Source: Rhizobium leguminosarum
Lineage (GTDB): Bacteria > Pseudomonadota > Alphaproteobacteria > Rhizobiales > Rhizobiaceae
Reading direction: 5' to 3'
NCBI RefSeq assembly: GCF_004123835.1
Contig: NZ_MZMU01000002.1
Span: 186,001-250,000 of the forward strand
Length of the DNA: 64,000 nt
In this document: one piece after another, positions 54,193-64,000 of the stretch
Numbering within the stretch: position 1 is the first letter of the stretch
Layout: every line of letters begins with the position of its first letter
Position numbers and translations under genes: made by a program
The notes under the pieces: generated by a model
Seen by the model: the letters and a program-made list of their open reading frames with translations, nothing else
Databases searched by the model: none
What the model was told of the DNA's origin: nothing

Positions 54193-56124
54193 TCATGGTG
54201 GACTTTCGACGGAAAGGCCTCGTCTTCGGGTTTCCTGCGTCGCCGCGGGCGCGCGCGGCAAATCGACGTGGAAGGTGGCGCCACCTTCCGGACGGTTGCT
54301 GAAGCCGAGCGCGCCGCCCATGGCGTCGATCAGATGCCGCGACAGCGCGAGCCCGAGACCGGTCCCTTCTTGACCGATGCGTTCGGCTCCCAGCCGATCG
54401 AATGGGGTGAAGAGCCGGGCAACGCGTTCCGCCGGAATGCCGGGACCGGTATCGCTGACCTCGATCCGAATAGTGTCATCGCCAATCTCGCGGTGGCTGA
54501 CGGTCACGCTTCCGAGCTGACGATTGTATTTCACCGCATTGGACAGCAGGTTCAAAAACACCTGCAGGAGACGCCGCCGGTCAGCCAGAACCGCGAGATC
54601 CCGCTCGGGCTCGACGACGTCTATCCGGATCTGCTGCTTGCCGCAGAGCGGCCGCGCAAGCGACACCGCTTCATCGATCACATCGGCGACGCGCTGCGGT
54701 TCGACGGCGAGATCCATGCGCCCGGCCTCGATCCTCGCCATGTCCAGAACCTCGTCGATCAGGCTGAGCAGATGTCTGCCGGCCCTTAGAATTTGCGCGA
54801 CGCTGTCCCTGGAATCCGCATCGGTGACGTCCATTTCCAGAAGCTGCGCGAAGCCGAGGACGGAATTCAACGGCGTGCGTAGCTCGTGGCTCATTCGCGA
54901 CAGGAATTCGCTCTTGGCGTTGCTCGCGCGAACCGCATCCTCGCGGGCGGCAAGCAGGGCCTCTTCGATTTGCTTGCGCTCGGTAATATCGCGCGTGATC
55001 TTGGAAAAGCCGCGCAACCGGCCCGTCTCGTCATGGAGTGCGGTCACGACGACGTGCGACCAGAATTGCGACCCGTCCTTGCGAACGCGCCAGCCTTCCG
55101 CTTCGGTGCGTCCATGAAGAGCTGCTTTGGCAAGCTCTTCCGCCGGAAATGTATCCCTGGTTTCCATGGGATAGAAGCGGGAAAAATGCTGCCCGACGAT
55201 CTCCTCGGCGCCATAACCGGTGATCCGCTCGGCACCTGCATTCCAGCTTATCACCTGTCCTGAAGTATCGAGCCCGAAGATACCGTAGTCGCTGACGCCT
55301 TCGACCAGTTGCCGAAAGCGCTCCTCGCTCTCGGTCAGATCAGCCTCGCGTTTTTTCAGAAGGACGCTTGCATCTTCGAGCGCCTGTCCGAGGCTTCCGA
55401 GTTCATCGCGGAAGGGATCCGCCACCGTCACGACCTCGCCTTGCGACAGCCGATGCGCCTCAGCTTTCAGCGCATGCACACGGCGCACAATGCTTGCCGA
55501 AAACAGGAAGACGGCGACGAGGGCGCCGGCAAACCCAAGAAAGCCGGCTGCGATCATCAGGCTTCGCGACAGAGTGCGAACCCGGTCCGCGGCCTCGGTC
55601 CTCGCGTGAAGCAGATCGGCCTCCCGCCGGCTCATCGCGTCGATTTCCTGTCTCAGCACATCGAGGACCTGCTTGCCCTCGATGAGCTTGGCCGCAAGGT
55701 CCTCGCGTCCGCCGGCGCGCAGGATGTCGGCCTGTTTCAGGAGTTGGAGACGATCGACTTTCGCGACGACGAGGGTGCGGATGCGTTCGAGGCGGCTCTT
55801 TTGCTCGTCATCCCGCAATCGCCGGCCGACCTCGTCGAGCACGACGGGCAGCCTGTCTTCGGCCCGGTTGAAGGGATCGAGAAAATCGGTTCGGCCGGTC
55901 AGCAGATAACCGCGCATCGCGGTGGCCGCTTCGGCGATCGAGGCATGGATCTCCTGAATGCCCGACTGGATCTCGAGCGTGACCCGCACCTGATCCTCGG
56001 CAATCCGGCTTTGCCGGTCGGCCACGAAGACCGAGGCGAGAGCTGCGAGCAGCAGCGCCAGCGGCACGGTGATGATGACGATACCCTTCGCTCTCAGCGG
56101 CAGATCGGCGAAACGCAGGGTCAT
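54193..56124 (-). CDS. CHASE3-PAS sensor histidine kinase
   Basis: Membrane histidine kinase of 643 residues: N-terminal span about 13-33 (GIVIITVPLALLLAALASVF), a periplasmic four-helix CHASE3 domain (MRGYLLTGRTDFLDPF near 70-85), second span near 190-211, HAMP-like linker, PAS with GIFGLDTSGQVISWNAGAER near 281-300 plus a PAC ending FSKITRDITERKQIEEALL, then dimerisation/phosphate acceptor domain with His413 in SRMSHELRTPLNSVLGF and an ATPase domain (VFLNLLSNAVKYNRQ, DTGPGIP, GTGLGLALSRHLI). Overlaps the NarL-type gene by four bases. CHASE3 ligands are unknown. Confidence 0.88.
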   Translation of the reverse strand: MTLRFADLPLRAKGIVIITVPLALLLAALASVFVADRQSRIAEDQVRVTLEIQSGIQEIHASIAEAATAMRGYLLTGRTDFLDPFNRAEDRLPVVLDEVGRRLRDDEQKSRLERIRTLVVAKVDRLQLLKQADILRAGGREDLAAKLIEGKQVLDVLRQEIDAMSRREADLLHARTEAADRVRTLSRSLMIAAGFLGFAGALVAVFLFSASIVRRVHALKAEAHRLSQGEVVTVADPFRDELGSLGQALEDASVLLKKREADLTESEERFRQLVEGVSDYGIFGLDTSGQVISWNAGAERITGYGAEEIVGQHFSRFYPMETRDTFPAEELAKAALHGRTEAEGWRVRKDGSQFWSHVVVTALHDETGRLRGFSKITRDITERKQIEEALLAAREDAVRASNAKSEFLSRMSHELRTPLNSVLGFAQLLEMDVTDADSRDSVAQILRAGRHLLSLIDEVLDMARIEAGRMDLAVEPQRVADVIDEAVSLARPLCGKQQIRIDVVEPERDLAVLADRRRLLQVFLNLLSNAVKYNRQLGSVTVSHREIGDDTIRIEVSDTGPGIPAERVARLFTPFDRLGAERIGQEGTGLGLALSRHLIDAMGGALGFSNRPEGGATFHVDLPRAPAATQETRRRGLSVESPP

Positions 56125-56783
56125 GGCTGTTCTTCGCTGGATGTTGCGAGGAGCCCGCCGCGCACGGCCATGACCGCGGCCTGCGTCCGGTCGCCTGCGC
56201 CCAGCTTGCCGATGATGCGCTCGACGTGGATCTTCACGGTACCGGGCGAGATCTTCAGGGTTCTGGCGATCTCCTTGTTGGTCAGGCCCTCGGCCACCTT
56301 CGACAGGACCTCGCGCTCCCGGATCGTCAGCGTCTCCAGAGCGCTGCTGTTGGTCTGCGGCTTGGTGGCGACGCGGCGCAACAGCTTGGCGACGAGCGGA
56401 CCGTCGAAGAAGGCGTCGCCCTGAAGGACGCGCCGGATCGTGCGGAGAATGTCTTCCCGGCTGGCGTCCTTGAGCAGGTAGCCCGTGGCGCCTGCTTCGA
56501 TCGCGGCTTCCAGATAGTCGAGACTGTCATGCATCGTAATGATCATGACGCGTGTTCCCGGCGAGACGCGCCGGATCTCCCTCGTCGCGGCGAGGCCGTC
56601 CATGCGCGGCATTCGGATGTCGAGGAGTGCCAGATCCGGTTTGTAGAGCGTACAGGCCTCCACCGCTTCCACGCCGTCGCGCACGTCCCAGGCAATATGA
56701 AAATCGTCTTCGCCGCCGATCATGGCGATAAGACCTGCGCGGGCGATGTCATGATCGTCGGCAACGAGAATGGAGGCGCTCAT
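56121..56783 (-). CDS. NarL/FixJ-family response regulator
   Basis: 220 residues. Receiver: VADDHDIARAGLIAMIGG, phosphoryl Asp55 in LALLDIRMPRMDGL, Thr in VMIITMHDS and Lys in GATGYLLKDA. C-terminal LuxR HTH: LTIREREVLSKVAEGLTNKE then IARTLKISPGTVKIHVERII. Paired by four-base overlaps with the kinase upstream (HisKA_3 type) and with the CHASE3 kinase downstream. It is the DNA-binding output of the cluster; targets unknown. Confidence 0.9.
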   Translation of the reverse strand: MSASILVADDHDIARAGLIAMIGGEDDFHIAWDVRDGVEAVEACTLYKPDLALLDIRMPRMDGLAATREIRRVSPGTRVMIITMHDSLDYLEAAIEAGATGYLLKDASREDILRTIRRVLQGDAFFDGPLVAKLLRRVATKPQTNSSALETLTIREREVLSKVAEGLTNKEIARTLKISPGTVKIHVERIIGKLGAGDRTQAAVMAVRGGLLATSSEEQP

Positions 56784-57913
56784 TCTGATGTCGTCTCCTG
56801 CCGAAGGGGGGCGACGGCACGGACATGAGTTCCGCCCGAAGACCCGGCCACGATTTCGAAGCGTCCGCCGAGCAGCGCCAGCCGTTCACGCATGCCGACA
56901 ATGCCGAGCCGCCCGCCCCGCATCTGAACCGGAGGAGGGCACTCCTCGACGATGCCCTTTCCATCATCGATCACTTCGAGATGCGCTTCGCCCTTGCCGT
57001 CCTCGAAGAGGCGCACGACCAAGCGGCTCGCCTCGGCGTGCTTGATCACATTGGTGATCGCTTCCTGCGCGACGCGATAGAAGATGATCCCGGCTGATGT
57101 CGGCCAGCGGTCGGAGGCGGCATCGAGGTCGGCGATCACTTCGAGACCGGCGATCGCATCGAGACGCGTGCGCAACGCCGCGGCGACACCGAGATCGTCG
57201 AGCTCGGGCGGACGAAGATCGGCGATGGCCGCACGAAGATCAGCGACGGAACGGCGCGCGAGCGTTGCGAGTTGGTCGATCTCAGGCTTCAGCGCATGCT
57301 TTTCGCCGATCCGGGCCGAAAGATCCTGCAGGCGGTAGCTGAGGCCGGCGGCAAGCTGCGCCGAGCCGTCGTGCAGATCGAGCGCCACCCGCTGCCGCTC
57401 CTGCTCCTGCGCCTGGATCAGTTGCGCGACGAGGGCCGCGAGTTCGCTGCGCTGCCGTTCCAGATCGCCGAGCAGCGCCTGCTTTTCCGCCGCCTGCCGC
57501 TGGAGATTGCAGGCGTCGGCGAGCTGTCCCGCCACCACCTCCAATGTTTGGCGATCGTCGGCATCGACGCCGAGCCCTCTCGGCGGACCGATCAGCGTCA
57601 GGCAGAAACCGGAGTCGTCTTGCGAGGTGAACAAGATGCTGTCGCTTCCGGGGCTCGTCGACTTGCCGACCGTCAGTTGCACAGGCAGCTCTTCCCGCGA
57701 GGACGGGAAAACGAGCTCGGCAAAGGATGCTCCCGCGAAATCGGCGAGACGTGACAGAACCTCCAGGGCAGCCGCTTCGAAAGTTCGTGCGTCAAGCAGG
57801 TTTCGTGCCTCGATGATGAAGCGCAGACGAGCCGCGCGCGCTTCCGCTGCCCGGTAAAGGGCCCTCAATTCCGTTACGTTCGGCGAATGCGTCGCGCCTG
57901 TATCGTGGTTCAT
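56780..57913 (-). CDS. GAF-like, NarX/DegS-type (HisKA_3) sensor histidine kinase
   Basis: Cytosolic kinase of 377 residues without membrane spans. N-terminal ~150 residues look like a GAF-type sensor (FIIEARNLLDARTFEAAALE, then LGVDADDRQTLEVVAGQLAD), a coiled-coil linker (LLGDLERQRSELAALVAQLI), the phosphoacceptor box ERQRVALDLHDGSAQLAAGL with His near 202, and a HATPase_c (VAQEAITNVIKHAEASRL, DDGKG, LGIVGMRERLALLGG). First gene of the two-component operon, partner of the NarL-type regulator it overlaps. Ribosome site weak (AGG). Confidence 0.88.
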   Translation of the reverse strand: MNHDTGATHSPNVTELRALYRAAEARAARLRFIIEARNLLDARTFEAAALEVLSRLADFAGASFAELVFPSSREELPVQLTVGKSTSPGSDSILFTSQDDSGFCLTLIGPPRGLGVDADDRQTLEVVAGQLADACNLQRQAAEKQALLGDLERQRSELAALVAQLIQAQEQERQRVALDLHDGSAQLAAGLSYRLQDLSARIGEKHALKPEIDQLATLARRSVADLRAAIADLRPPELDDLGVAAALRTRLDAIAGLEVIADLDAASDRWPTSAGIIFYRVAQEAITNVIKHAEASRLVVRLFEDGKGEAHLEVIDDGKGIVEECPPPVQMRGGRLGIVGMRERLALLGGRFEIVAGSSGGTHVRAVAPLRQETTSE

Positions 57914-58104
57914 GCCTGACGGGACTGCTCCGAGATGAATGACGCGGGCACGATAGTCATTCCGGCGGGAATGTCATCTATGCCGTTCGGCAGACCCAAT
58001 CGGAGCCACCCGGCAGATGGGGCGGCGGCACTGGGCACCTTAGATGTCGATCATGCGGTCGACCGATGCGATGTCCGCCGGAACCGCCACATAGGAAAGT
58101 CAAA

Positions 58105-58563
58105 ATGCGTACCATCATTGCTACCGCCCTCGTTCTCGGTTTCGTTCAGGTCCAGTCGGCTGCGGCGGCTACCGAAACCGCAACCTGTGCGCCGACAAAT
58201 GAGGCGGAAATCGCCAAGCTCTTCGACCGCTGGAATACCTCACTCGCGACGCTGAGCCCCCAGGAGGTCGCCAAGAATTACAGTGATGACTCCGTGCTTC
58301 TCGCGACCTTGTCGGACAAGCCTCGCCTGACCCAGGCGGAGCGGATCGATTATTTCGAGCACTTCCTGGCGAATGAGCCCAAGGGCGATATCGATAGCCG
58401 CGACATCAAGATCGGTTGCAACTGGGCCGTCGATACCGGCACCTACACCTTCAGCCTGAAGGATGGCTCGAAGGTTCCCGCCCGCTACACCTATACCTAT
58501 GAGGCCAAGGACGGGAACTGGCTGATTACCTCGCACCACTCTTCGATGATGCCGGAGAAGTAA
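58105..58563 (+). CDS. exported SgcJ/EcaC-type NTF2-like protein
   Basis: 152 residues from the ATG at 58105 (AGGAAAG upstream). Signal peptide MRTIIATALVLGFVQVQSAA with cleavage after AAA, then an NTF2-like/DUF4440 fold: EIAKLFDRWNTSLATLSPQE and VAKNYSDDSVLLATLSDKPR, ending YEAKDGNWLITSHHSSMMPE, the usual motif of the SgcJ/CaMKII-association-domain group. Cys pair near positions 27 and 115 could be a disulphide. A secreted binding or isomerase-like protein of unknown ligand. Divergent from the two-component operon by 191 bases. Confidence 0.82.
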   Translation: MRTIIATALVLGFVQVQSAAAATETATCAPTNEAEIAKLFDRWNTSLATLSPQEVAKNYSDDSVLLATLSDKPRLTQAERIDYFEHFLANEPKGDIDSRDIKIGCNWAVDTGTYTFSLKDGSKVPARYTYTYEAKDGNWLITSHHSSMMPEK

Positions 58564-58590
58564 GGCCTCATCGTTCTGTTGGTCCGGTAG

Positions 58591-58623
58591 GGAGATCCCG
58601 TGTTCACCCCACGCGGGGTCTCC
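58591..58623 (+). terminator. imperfect hairpin after the SgcJ-like gene
   Basis: GGAGA and CCCG pair with CGGGG and TCTCC around a loop of about 10 bases, 28 bases after the stop. One mismatch or wobble and no T-run, so it is only a weak terminator candidate. Confidence 0.35.
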
Positions 58624-58768
58624 TGACTGCCAACCACTCGGTCGTCGTTCCCACGAGCTATTGCCTCCGGTCGATGGCAGCGATTCCTTGGCGCTGTGGT
58701 CACTTTCTTGCCGAACTAGCAGCAGTACGGGCTCGAACACGACGAAAGAGAGGGCATACCGTGTAAGC

Positions 58769-58831
58769 CCCCCTCTGGCCTGCCGGCCAGAGGGGGTGGC
58801 CATGGTGTCCAGCTGAAAGATGGGTAACACC
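58769..58831. repeat. perfect inverted repeat and IS-like end
   Basis: CCCCCTCTGGCC (58769-58780) and its complement (58785-58796) form a perfect 12-bp stem with a 4-base loop. Directly after it, 58804-58831 begins GGTGTCCAGCTGAAAGATGG and ends GTAACACC, which resembles the terminal sequence of IS481-type elements. No transposase gene is near, so this would be a scar. Confidence 0.3.
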
Positions 58832-58957
58832 CTCTCCGTGTTCCCTGCAGAGCCCTGAGTAGTCCGCGCCCGAAGCTTTGACGGCTAAGCGGGATTGGGA
58901 GTAGCATCCATGCGGCAGCGGCAAGGTGGTCAAAGCGGCCGGCCCGGTGGAGATCCA

Positions 58958-59515
58958 ATGATGAAACACAGACCTTTCCTCCTGACGGTCGCGGCGCTGG
59001 CATTTTGTTCCGCATGGCCAATTTCTGACACCTTCGCTGCGGCGCAACCTCTCTTCTGGAGTGCTTTACGGCCGGCCGATCAGGCCAAAGCGGCAGTTCC
59101 GCTGTCGGGCAAGGCGGTGAGCGGCCCACAGGGCGAAACACTCGCCTGGCATGGCGAGGAGCATCCGATCGAATTGACGGGCTTCGTTCTGCCGATCGAT
59201 CAGGACGGCGATCTCGTCTACGAATTCATGCTGGTGCCTTGGGCCGGAGCCTGCAGCCACATGCCTTCCCCTCCGCCCAACCAACTGGTTCGTGTCGTTC
59301 CGGAAGAGCCTTGGCACCTGGCAAGAATGTACGAGACTGTCACCGTGACGGGTACCCTGCGGGCTGGCCTGGATCAGGCGCAATTCTTCATGATCGACGG
59401 TGACCGTGTCCTCACCTACGGCTACAGCATAAGCCATGCCCAGGTAGCGACAGCAACGGCGACGACCGATCCCGATCTGCTGTCACTTTCGCCTTTCGGC
59501 ATCCTGCCTCGCTAA
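58958..59515 (+). CDS. exported DUF3299 protein
   Basis: 185 residues from the ATG at 58958 (GGAG five bases upstream; second ATG directly after). Signal peptide with hydrophobic core FLLTVAALAFCSAWPI and cleavage after FAA. The DUF3299 core is clear: IELTGFVLPIDQDGDLVYEF, then LVPWAGACSHMPSPPPNQLV with its conserved Cys-x-His and Pro cluster, and TVTGTLRAGLDQAQFFMIDG. Such proteins are often encoded near metal or lipoprotein-export genes; their function is unknown. Here it stands alone. Confidence 0.84.
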   Translation: MMKHRPFLLTVAALAFCSAWPISDTFAAAQPLFWSALRPADQAKAAVPLSGKAVSGPQGETLAWHGEEHPIELTGFVLPIDQDGDLVYEFMLVPWAGACSHMPSPPPNQLVRVVPEEPWHLARMYETVTVTGTLRAGLDQAQFFMIDGDRVLTYGYSISHAQVATATATTDPDLLSLSPFGILPR

Positions 59516-59547
59516 AAGCCCAGAGACGGTGTCGCGATCGGGGCACA

Positions 59548-59712
59548 CTCCTCATTCCTGTGCCTGTCACAGGAATCCAGCCACCGCACGTCTGCGCGGC
59601 AAATGACTCTTATCAAAGCAAGGAAGTCTCCCGCGCCGAAGGACTTGGACGCGCTGGATCCCTGTGACATCACTCGGGGAAAGCGCTGAGGGCACAGGGA
59701 TGACGGAGGAGG
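59548..59712. repeat. palindromic intergenic repeat (RIME/MITE-like)
   Basis: Left arm CTCCTCATTCCTGTGCCTGT continues GTCACAGGAATCCAGC; the right arm (59651-59712) is its imperfect inverse (GCTGGATCCCTGTGAC, then GGCACAGGGATGACGGAG). Together they make a ~165-bp imperfect palindrome between DUF3299 and katG. Sequences of this kind are dispersed in rhizobial genomes; no gene is inside. Confidence 0.5.
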
Positions 59713-59784
59713 GGTAGTGGCCGCCAAATCGAGCATCAGGCGTGTCGAGGACTGGACGGTCGGGCGGTAGGTCCGATCTCCGAT

Positions 59785-59821
59785 AAAAAATGCCTGGGCG
59801 CAGCCGAAACTGCGCCCGGGC
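59785..59821 (-). terminator. katG terminator
   Basis: On the minus strand a 12-bp GC-rich stem (GCCCGGGCGCAG type, one wobble) with a 6-base loop (59792-59821) is followed by TTTTTT (59790-59785). It begins 13 bases after the katG stop. A standard Rho-independent terminator. Confidence 0.85.
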
Positions 59822-59834
59822 AAAATGTCGCCGA

Positions 59835-62135
<2,301 letters not shown>

Positions 62136-62138
62136 TTA

Positions 62139-62155
62139 CTGATCGTTGCGATAAG
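62139..62155. promoter_or_regulatory. candidate OxyR/LysR operator in the katG-oxyR spacer
   Basis: 17-bp dyad with ATCG-TTG-CGAT at its centre and outer CT/AG, located 8 bases before the oxyR ATG. Such a site could allow OxyR to repress itself and activate katG across the 142-base spacer. The classical ATAG spacing was not found, so the match is only partial. Confidence 0.35.
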
Positions 62156-62163
62156 CTGAGGTT

Positions 62164-63078
62164 ATGAAGAACCTTACCCTGAAACAGCTGCGTTATTTTG
62201 AAGCACTGGCAAGAGATGGCCGCTTCCGACGCGCTGCCGACGCCTGTGCGATCTCCCAGCCAGCATTGTCAATGCAGATCAAAGAACTTGAGCAGGAGTT
62301 GGGCGGCGAGCTTTTTGAGCGCAACGCCCGTGAGGTGAAGCTGACCGCTTTCGGTCAGACCGTCGCTCTCAGGATCCGCGATATCCTGCGTGGCGTGGAC
62401 GAGTTGGCGGAACTGGCGCGCGCCGCGCGGGATCCTTTCCTGACTCGGCTGCGCATCGGCATCATCCCGACGATTGCGCCCTATCTGTTGCCTGCAATCA
62501 TCAACGATCTGAACAGGAGCTTTGCGGGCATTCGGATCGAAGTACGCGAAACGCAGACGTCGAAGCTGGTTCAAGAGCTGGCGCAAGGTCAGCTGGACAC
62601 GGCAATCGTTGCCTTGCCCGTGTCGGAACCCTCCCTGGCAGAACTCGAGCTCTTCAAGGAAGAGTTCGTGCTGGTTCGGCGGCCCGAGGACGAGGGTAAG
62701 CCGGTGCCCGAACGTGAGGCGCTGCGCGAAATGCGGTTGCTGCTGCTCGAGGAAGGCCACTGCTTTCGCGATCAGGCCTTGTCGTTCTGCAAGATAGGGC
62801 AGGCCCGTCCCCGGGAAGTCATGGAAGGCAGCTCTCTCTCCACCCTGGTCCAGATGGTCAGCGCCGGTATCGGCATCACCTTAATTCCCGAGATGGCCGT
62901 CCCCCTCGAAACGCGCTCGGCGCATGTTTCGATTTCGCGCTTCCAGTCTCCGCAGCCGTCGCGAACGATAGGCATGATCTGGCGCAATTCGACGCCCATG
63001 GCCAAGCAGCTCCAGCAGGTTTCCGAGGCGGTTCGCCGGTCGGCCGACAGCATGCGCGAACAGTATGCCGCCCGGTGA
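62164..63078 (+). CDS. oxyR: peroxide-sensing LysR regulator OxyR
   Basis: LysR-family regulator, 304 residues. N-terminal HTH: LKQLRYFEALARDGRFRRAA then CAISQPALSMQIKELEQELG; the redox pair is visible as Cys200 and Cys209 in EEGHCFRDQALSFCKIG, exactly the OxyR pattern whose disulphide switches the protein on. The C-terminal domain includes TLVQMVSAGIGITLIPEMAV. Divergent from katG, the classic arrangement. It converges with panB. Confidence 0.95.
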   Translation: MKNLTLKQLRYFEALARDGRFRRAADACAISQPALSMQIKELEQELGGELFERNAREVKLTAFGQTVALRIRDILRGVDELAELARAARDPFLTRLRIGIIPTIAPYLLPAIINDLNRSFAGIRIEVRETQTSKLVQELAQGQLDTAIVALPVSEPSLAELELFKEEFVLVRRPEDEGKPVPEREALREMRLLLLEEGHCFRDQALSFCKIGQARPREVMEGSSLSTLVQMVSAGIGITLIPEMAVPLETRSAHVSISRFQSPQPSRTIGMIWRNSTPMAKQLQQVSEAVRRSADSMREQYAAR

Positions 63079-63099
63079 TGGACCTTGTATGACCTCGCC

Positions 63100-63921
63100 T
63101 CAAGATCGCCGTTTGAACGTATGCTCCGCTGCCGGAAACTGTCGTGATCGGACTTCTTCGGCATAAGCGGCGGCGGCAGCCGCGATCCTCTTGCCGAGTT
63201 CGTCGTAGCGCTTGACGAAGCGCGGGGTGAAATCGTTGAAGAGCCCCAGAATGTCGTCGGAAACCAGAACCTGACCGTCGCAGGCGGAAGAGGCGCCGAT
63301 ACCGATGGCCGGGACGTGCATGGCGGCCGTCACCTCCCGGGCGAGCGGCTCCACCGTGCCCTCGATGACGACGGCAAAGGCGCCCGAGCCGCCAACAGCG
63401 TGGGCATCGCGACGGATCTTCGACGTCTCGTGTTCGGTATGGCCGACGGACCGATAACCGCCTGCGGTTTGGACCTGCTGCGGCATCAGGCCGATATGGC
63501 CCATAACCGGGATCCCCCTCTTCGCCAGAAAGGCGATGGTCTCGGCCATCTCCTCGCCGCCCTCCAGCTTGACGGCATCGCAGCCGGTTTCCTGCAGGAT
63601 GCGGACAGCGTTGCGGAAGGCGATCTCCTTCGATTCCTGATAACTGCCGAACGGCATGTCGACGACGACGCAGGCCTTGCCGACGCCGCGCATCACCGCC
63701 TTGCCGTGCGCGATCATCATGTCGAGCGTCACGCCGATGGTGGACTCCATCCCGTAGAGCACCATGCCGAGCGAATCCCCGACCAGCAGCAGGTCGCAAT
63801 GCTCATCGAGCAGCCGCGCCATGGGCGTCGTATAGGCAGTCAGGCAGACGATCGGCTTGCCGCCCTTCATGGCTGAGATGCGCGCTGGCGTAATGCGCTT
63901 CTGAATTCCGGCCGCGCTCAT
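63100..63921 (-). CDS. panB: 3-methyl-2-oxobutanoate hydroxymethyltransferase
   Basis: First committed enzyme of pantothenate (coenzyme A) synthesis: transfers the hydroxymethyl group of methylene-tetrahydrofolate to 3-methyl-2-oxobutanoate to give ketopantoate. 273 residues, normal size. Mg-binding [18 protein letters not shown] (Asp) near residue 47, [11 protein letters not shown] near 87, substrate Lys/Glu in [12 protein letters not shown] near 115, [20 protein letters not shown] near 141 and [20 protein letters not shown] near 200. GGGAG before the ATG. In R. etli panC and panB are plasmid-borne (p42f); panC would lie just beyond the right edge on the same strand. The last 79 bases of the window hold no gene start. 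Confidence 0.95.
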   Translation of the reverse strand: MSAAGIQKRITPARISAMKGGKPIVCLTAYTTPMARLLDEHCDLLLVGDSLGMVLYGMESTIGVTLDMMIAHGKAVMRGVGKACVVVDMPFGSYQESKEIAFRNAVRILQETGCDAVKLEGGEEMAETIAFLAKRGIPVMGHIGLMPQQVQTAGGYRSVGHTEHETSKIRRDAHAVGGSGAFAVVIEGTVEPLAREVTAAMHVPAIGIGASSACDGQVLVSDDILGLFNDFTPRFVKRYDELGKRIAAAAAAYAEEVRSRQFPAAEHTFKRRS

Positions 63922-64000
63922 CTGGTCACTCCCTTTCCCGGCAAGCCCGGCCCGCCGATAACCCTCTTGTTCCCTACTACCCGGTTGTCTCCGACAACTC

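Noticed and set aside
63984..63998. GTTGTC-TCC-GACAAC as a third parS-like site
   Set aside because: It is 15 bp with a 3-base centre, lacking the central GC of the consensus, and lies at the likely panC/panB junction.

Overview
The window looks like part of a large extrachromosomal replicon of a Rhizobium of the R. leguminosarum / R. etli group. The evidence is the high-GC rhizobial gene style, many solute-binding-protein transporters, LysR/GntR-FCD regulators, an EcfG-type sigma factor and an alphaproteobacterial anti-Shine-Dalgarno sRNA. The block katG - oxyR - panB at the right end is known to be plasmid-borne (p42f) in R. etli CFN42. Two repABC-type parS-like palindromes in a gene-poor stretch at 42.6-43.5 kb fit the same picture.

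Layout. 0-5.6 kb: amino-acid metabolism (omega-aminotransferase, AraC regulator, D-amino-acid dehydrogenase dadA, alanine racemase, divergent Lrp regulator). 5.6-18 kb: one long minus-strand catabolic regulon with a Liv-type ABC transporter, an aspartate-aminotransferase-like enzyme, a LysR regulator, HyuA/HyuB (hydantoinase/oxoprolinase), an SDR and an HpcH/HpaI aldolase. Two nearly identical ~55-75 bp promoter/operator blocks, in front of hyuA and in front of the binding protein, tie the two halves together. 18.7-23.6 kb: TRAP transporter plus L-idonate 5-dehydrogenase-like enzyme and a GntR/FCD regulator. 23.8-26 kb: small proteins, an EcfG-like sigma factor and a decaying DUF892 gene.

26.2-39.6 kb holds the most striking system: a GntR/FCD regulator divergent from a plus-strand run of oiaX (a RuBisCO-like protein), oiaK, apnO, a ribose-type ABC transporter with an embedded DUF2291 lipoprotein, apsD, apnL and a DhaK/DhaL kinase pair. 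This reads as a complete D-apiose (branched plant cell-wall pentose) uptake and oxidation pathway: apiose to apionolactone (ApsD), apionate (ApnL), 3-oxo-isoapionate (ApnO), its 4-phosphate (OiaK), then C-C cleavage by the RuBisCO-like OiaX. The Dha-type kinase is an extra that the basic route does not need.

39.9-64 kb: an acetyltransferase and a Pcm-like methyltransferase; a ~3.2 kb gene-poor, apparently decayed stretch containing a three-hairpin anti-Shine-Dalgarno sRNA (alpha-r14/NfeR1-like) and the parS-like sites; a YihY/BrkB membrane protein; a cystathionine-gamma-synthase-family enzyme; a cupin / NmrA-like / AhpD-like group; a short acyl-CoA cluster whose thiolase lacks the usual second catalytic cysteine; a four-gene two-component cluster; two exported proteins; a palindromic intergenic repeat; and katG-oxyR-panB. 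No rRNA, tRNA or CRISPR array was seen. All family assignments come from reading the translated sequence by eye; no database search was run.
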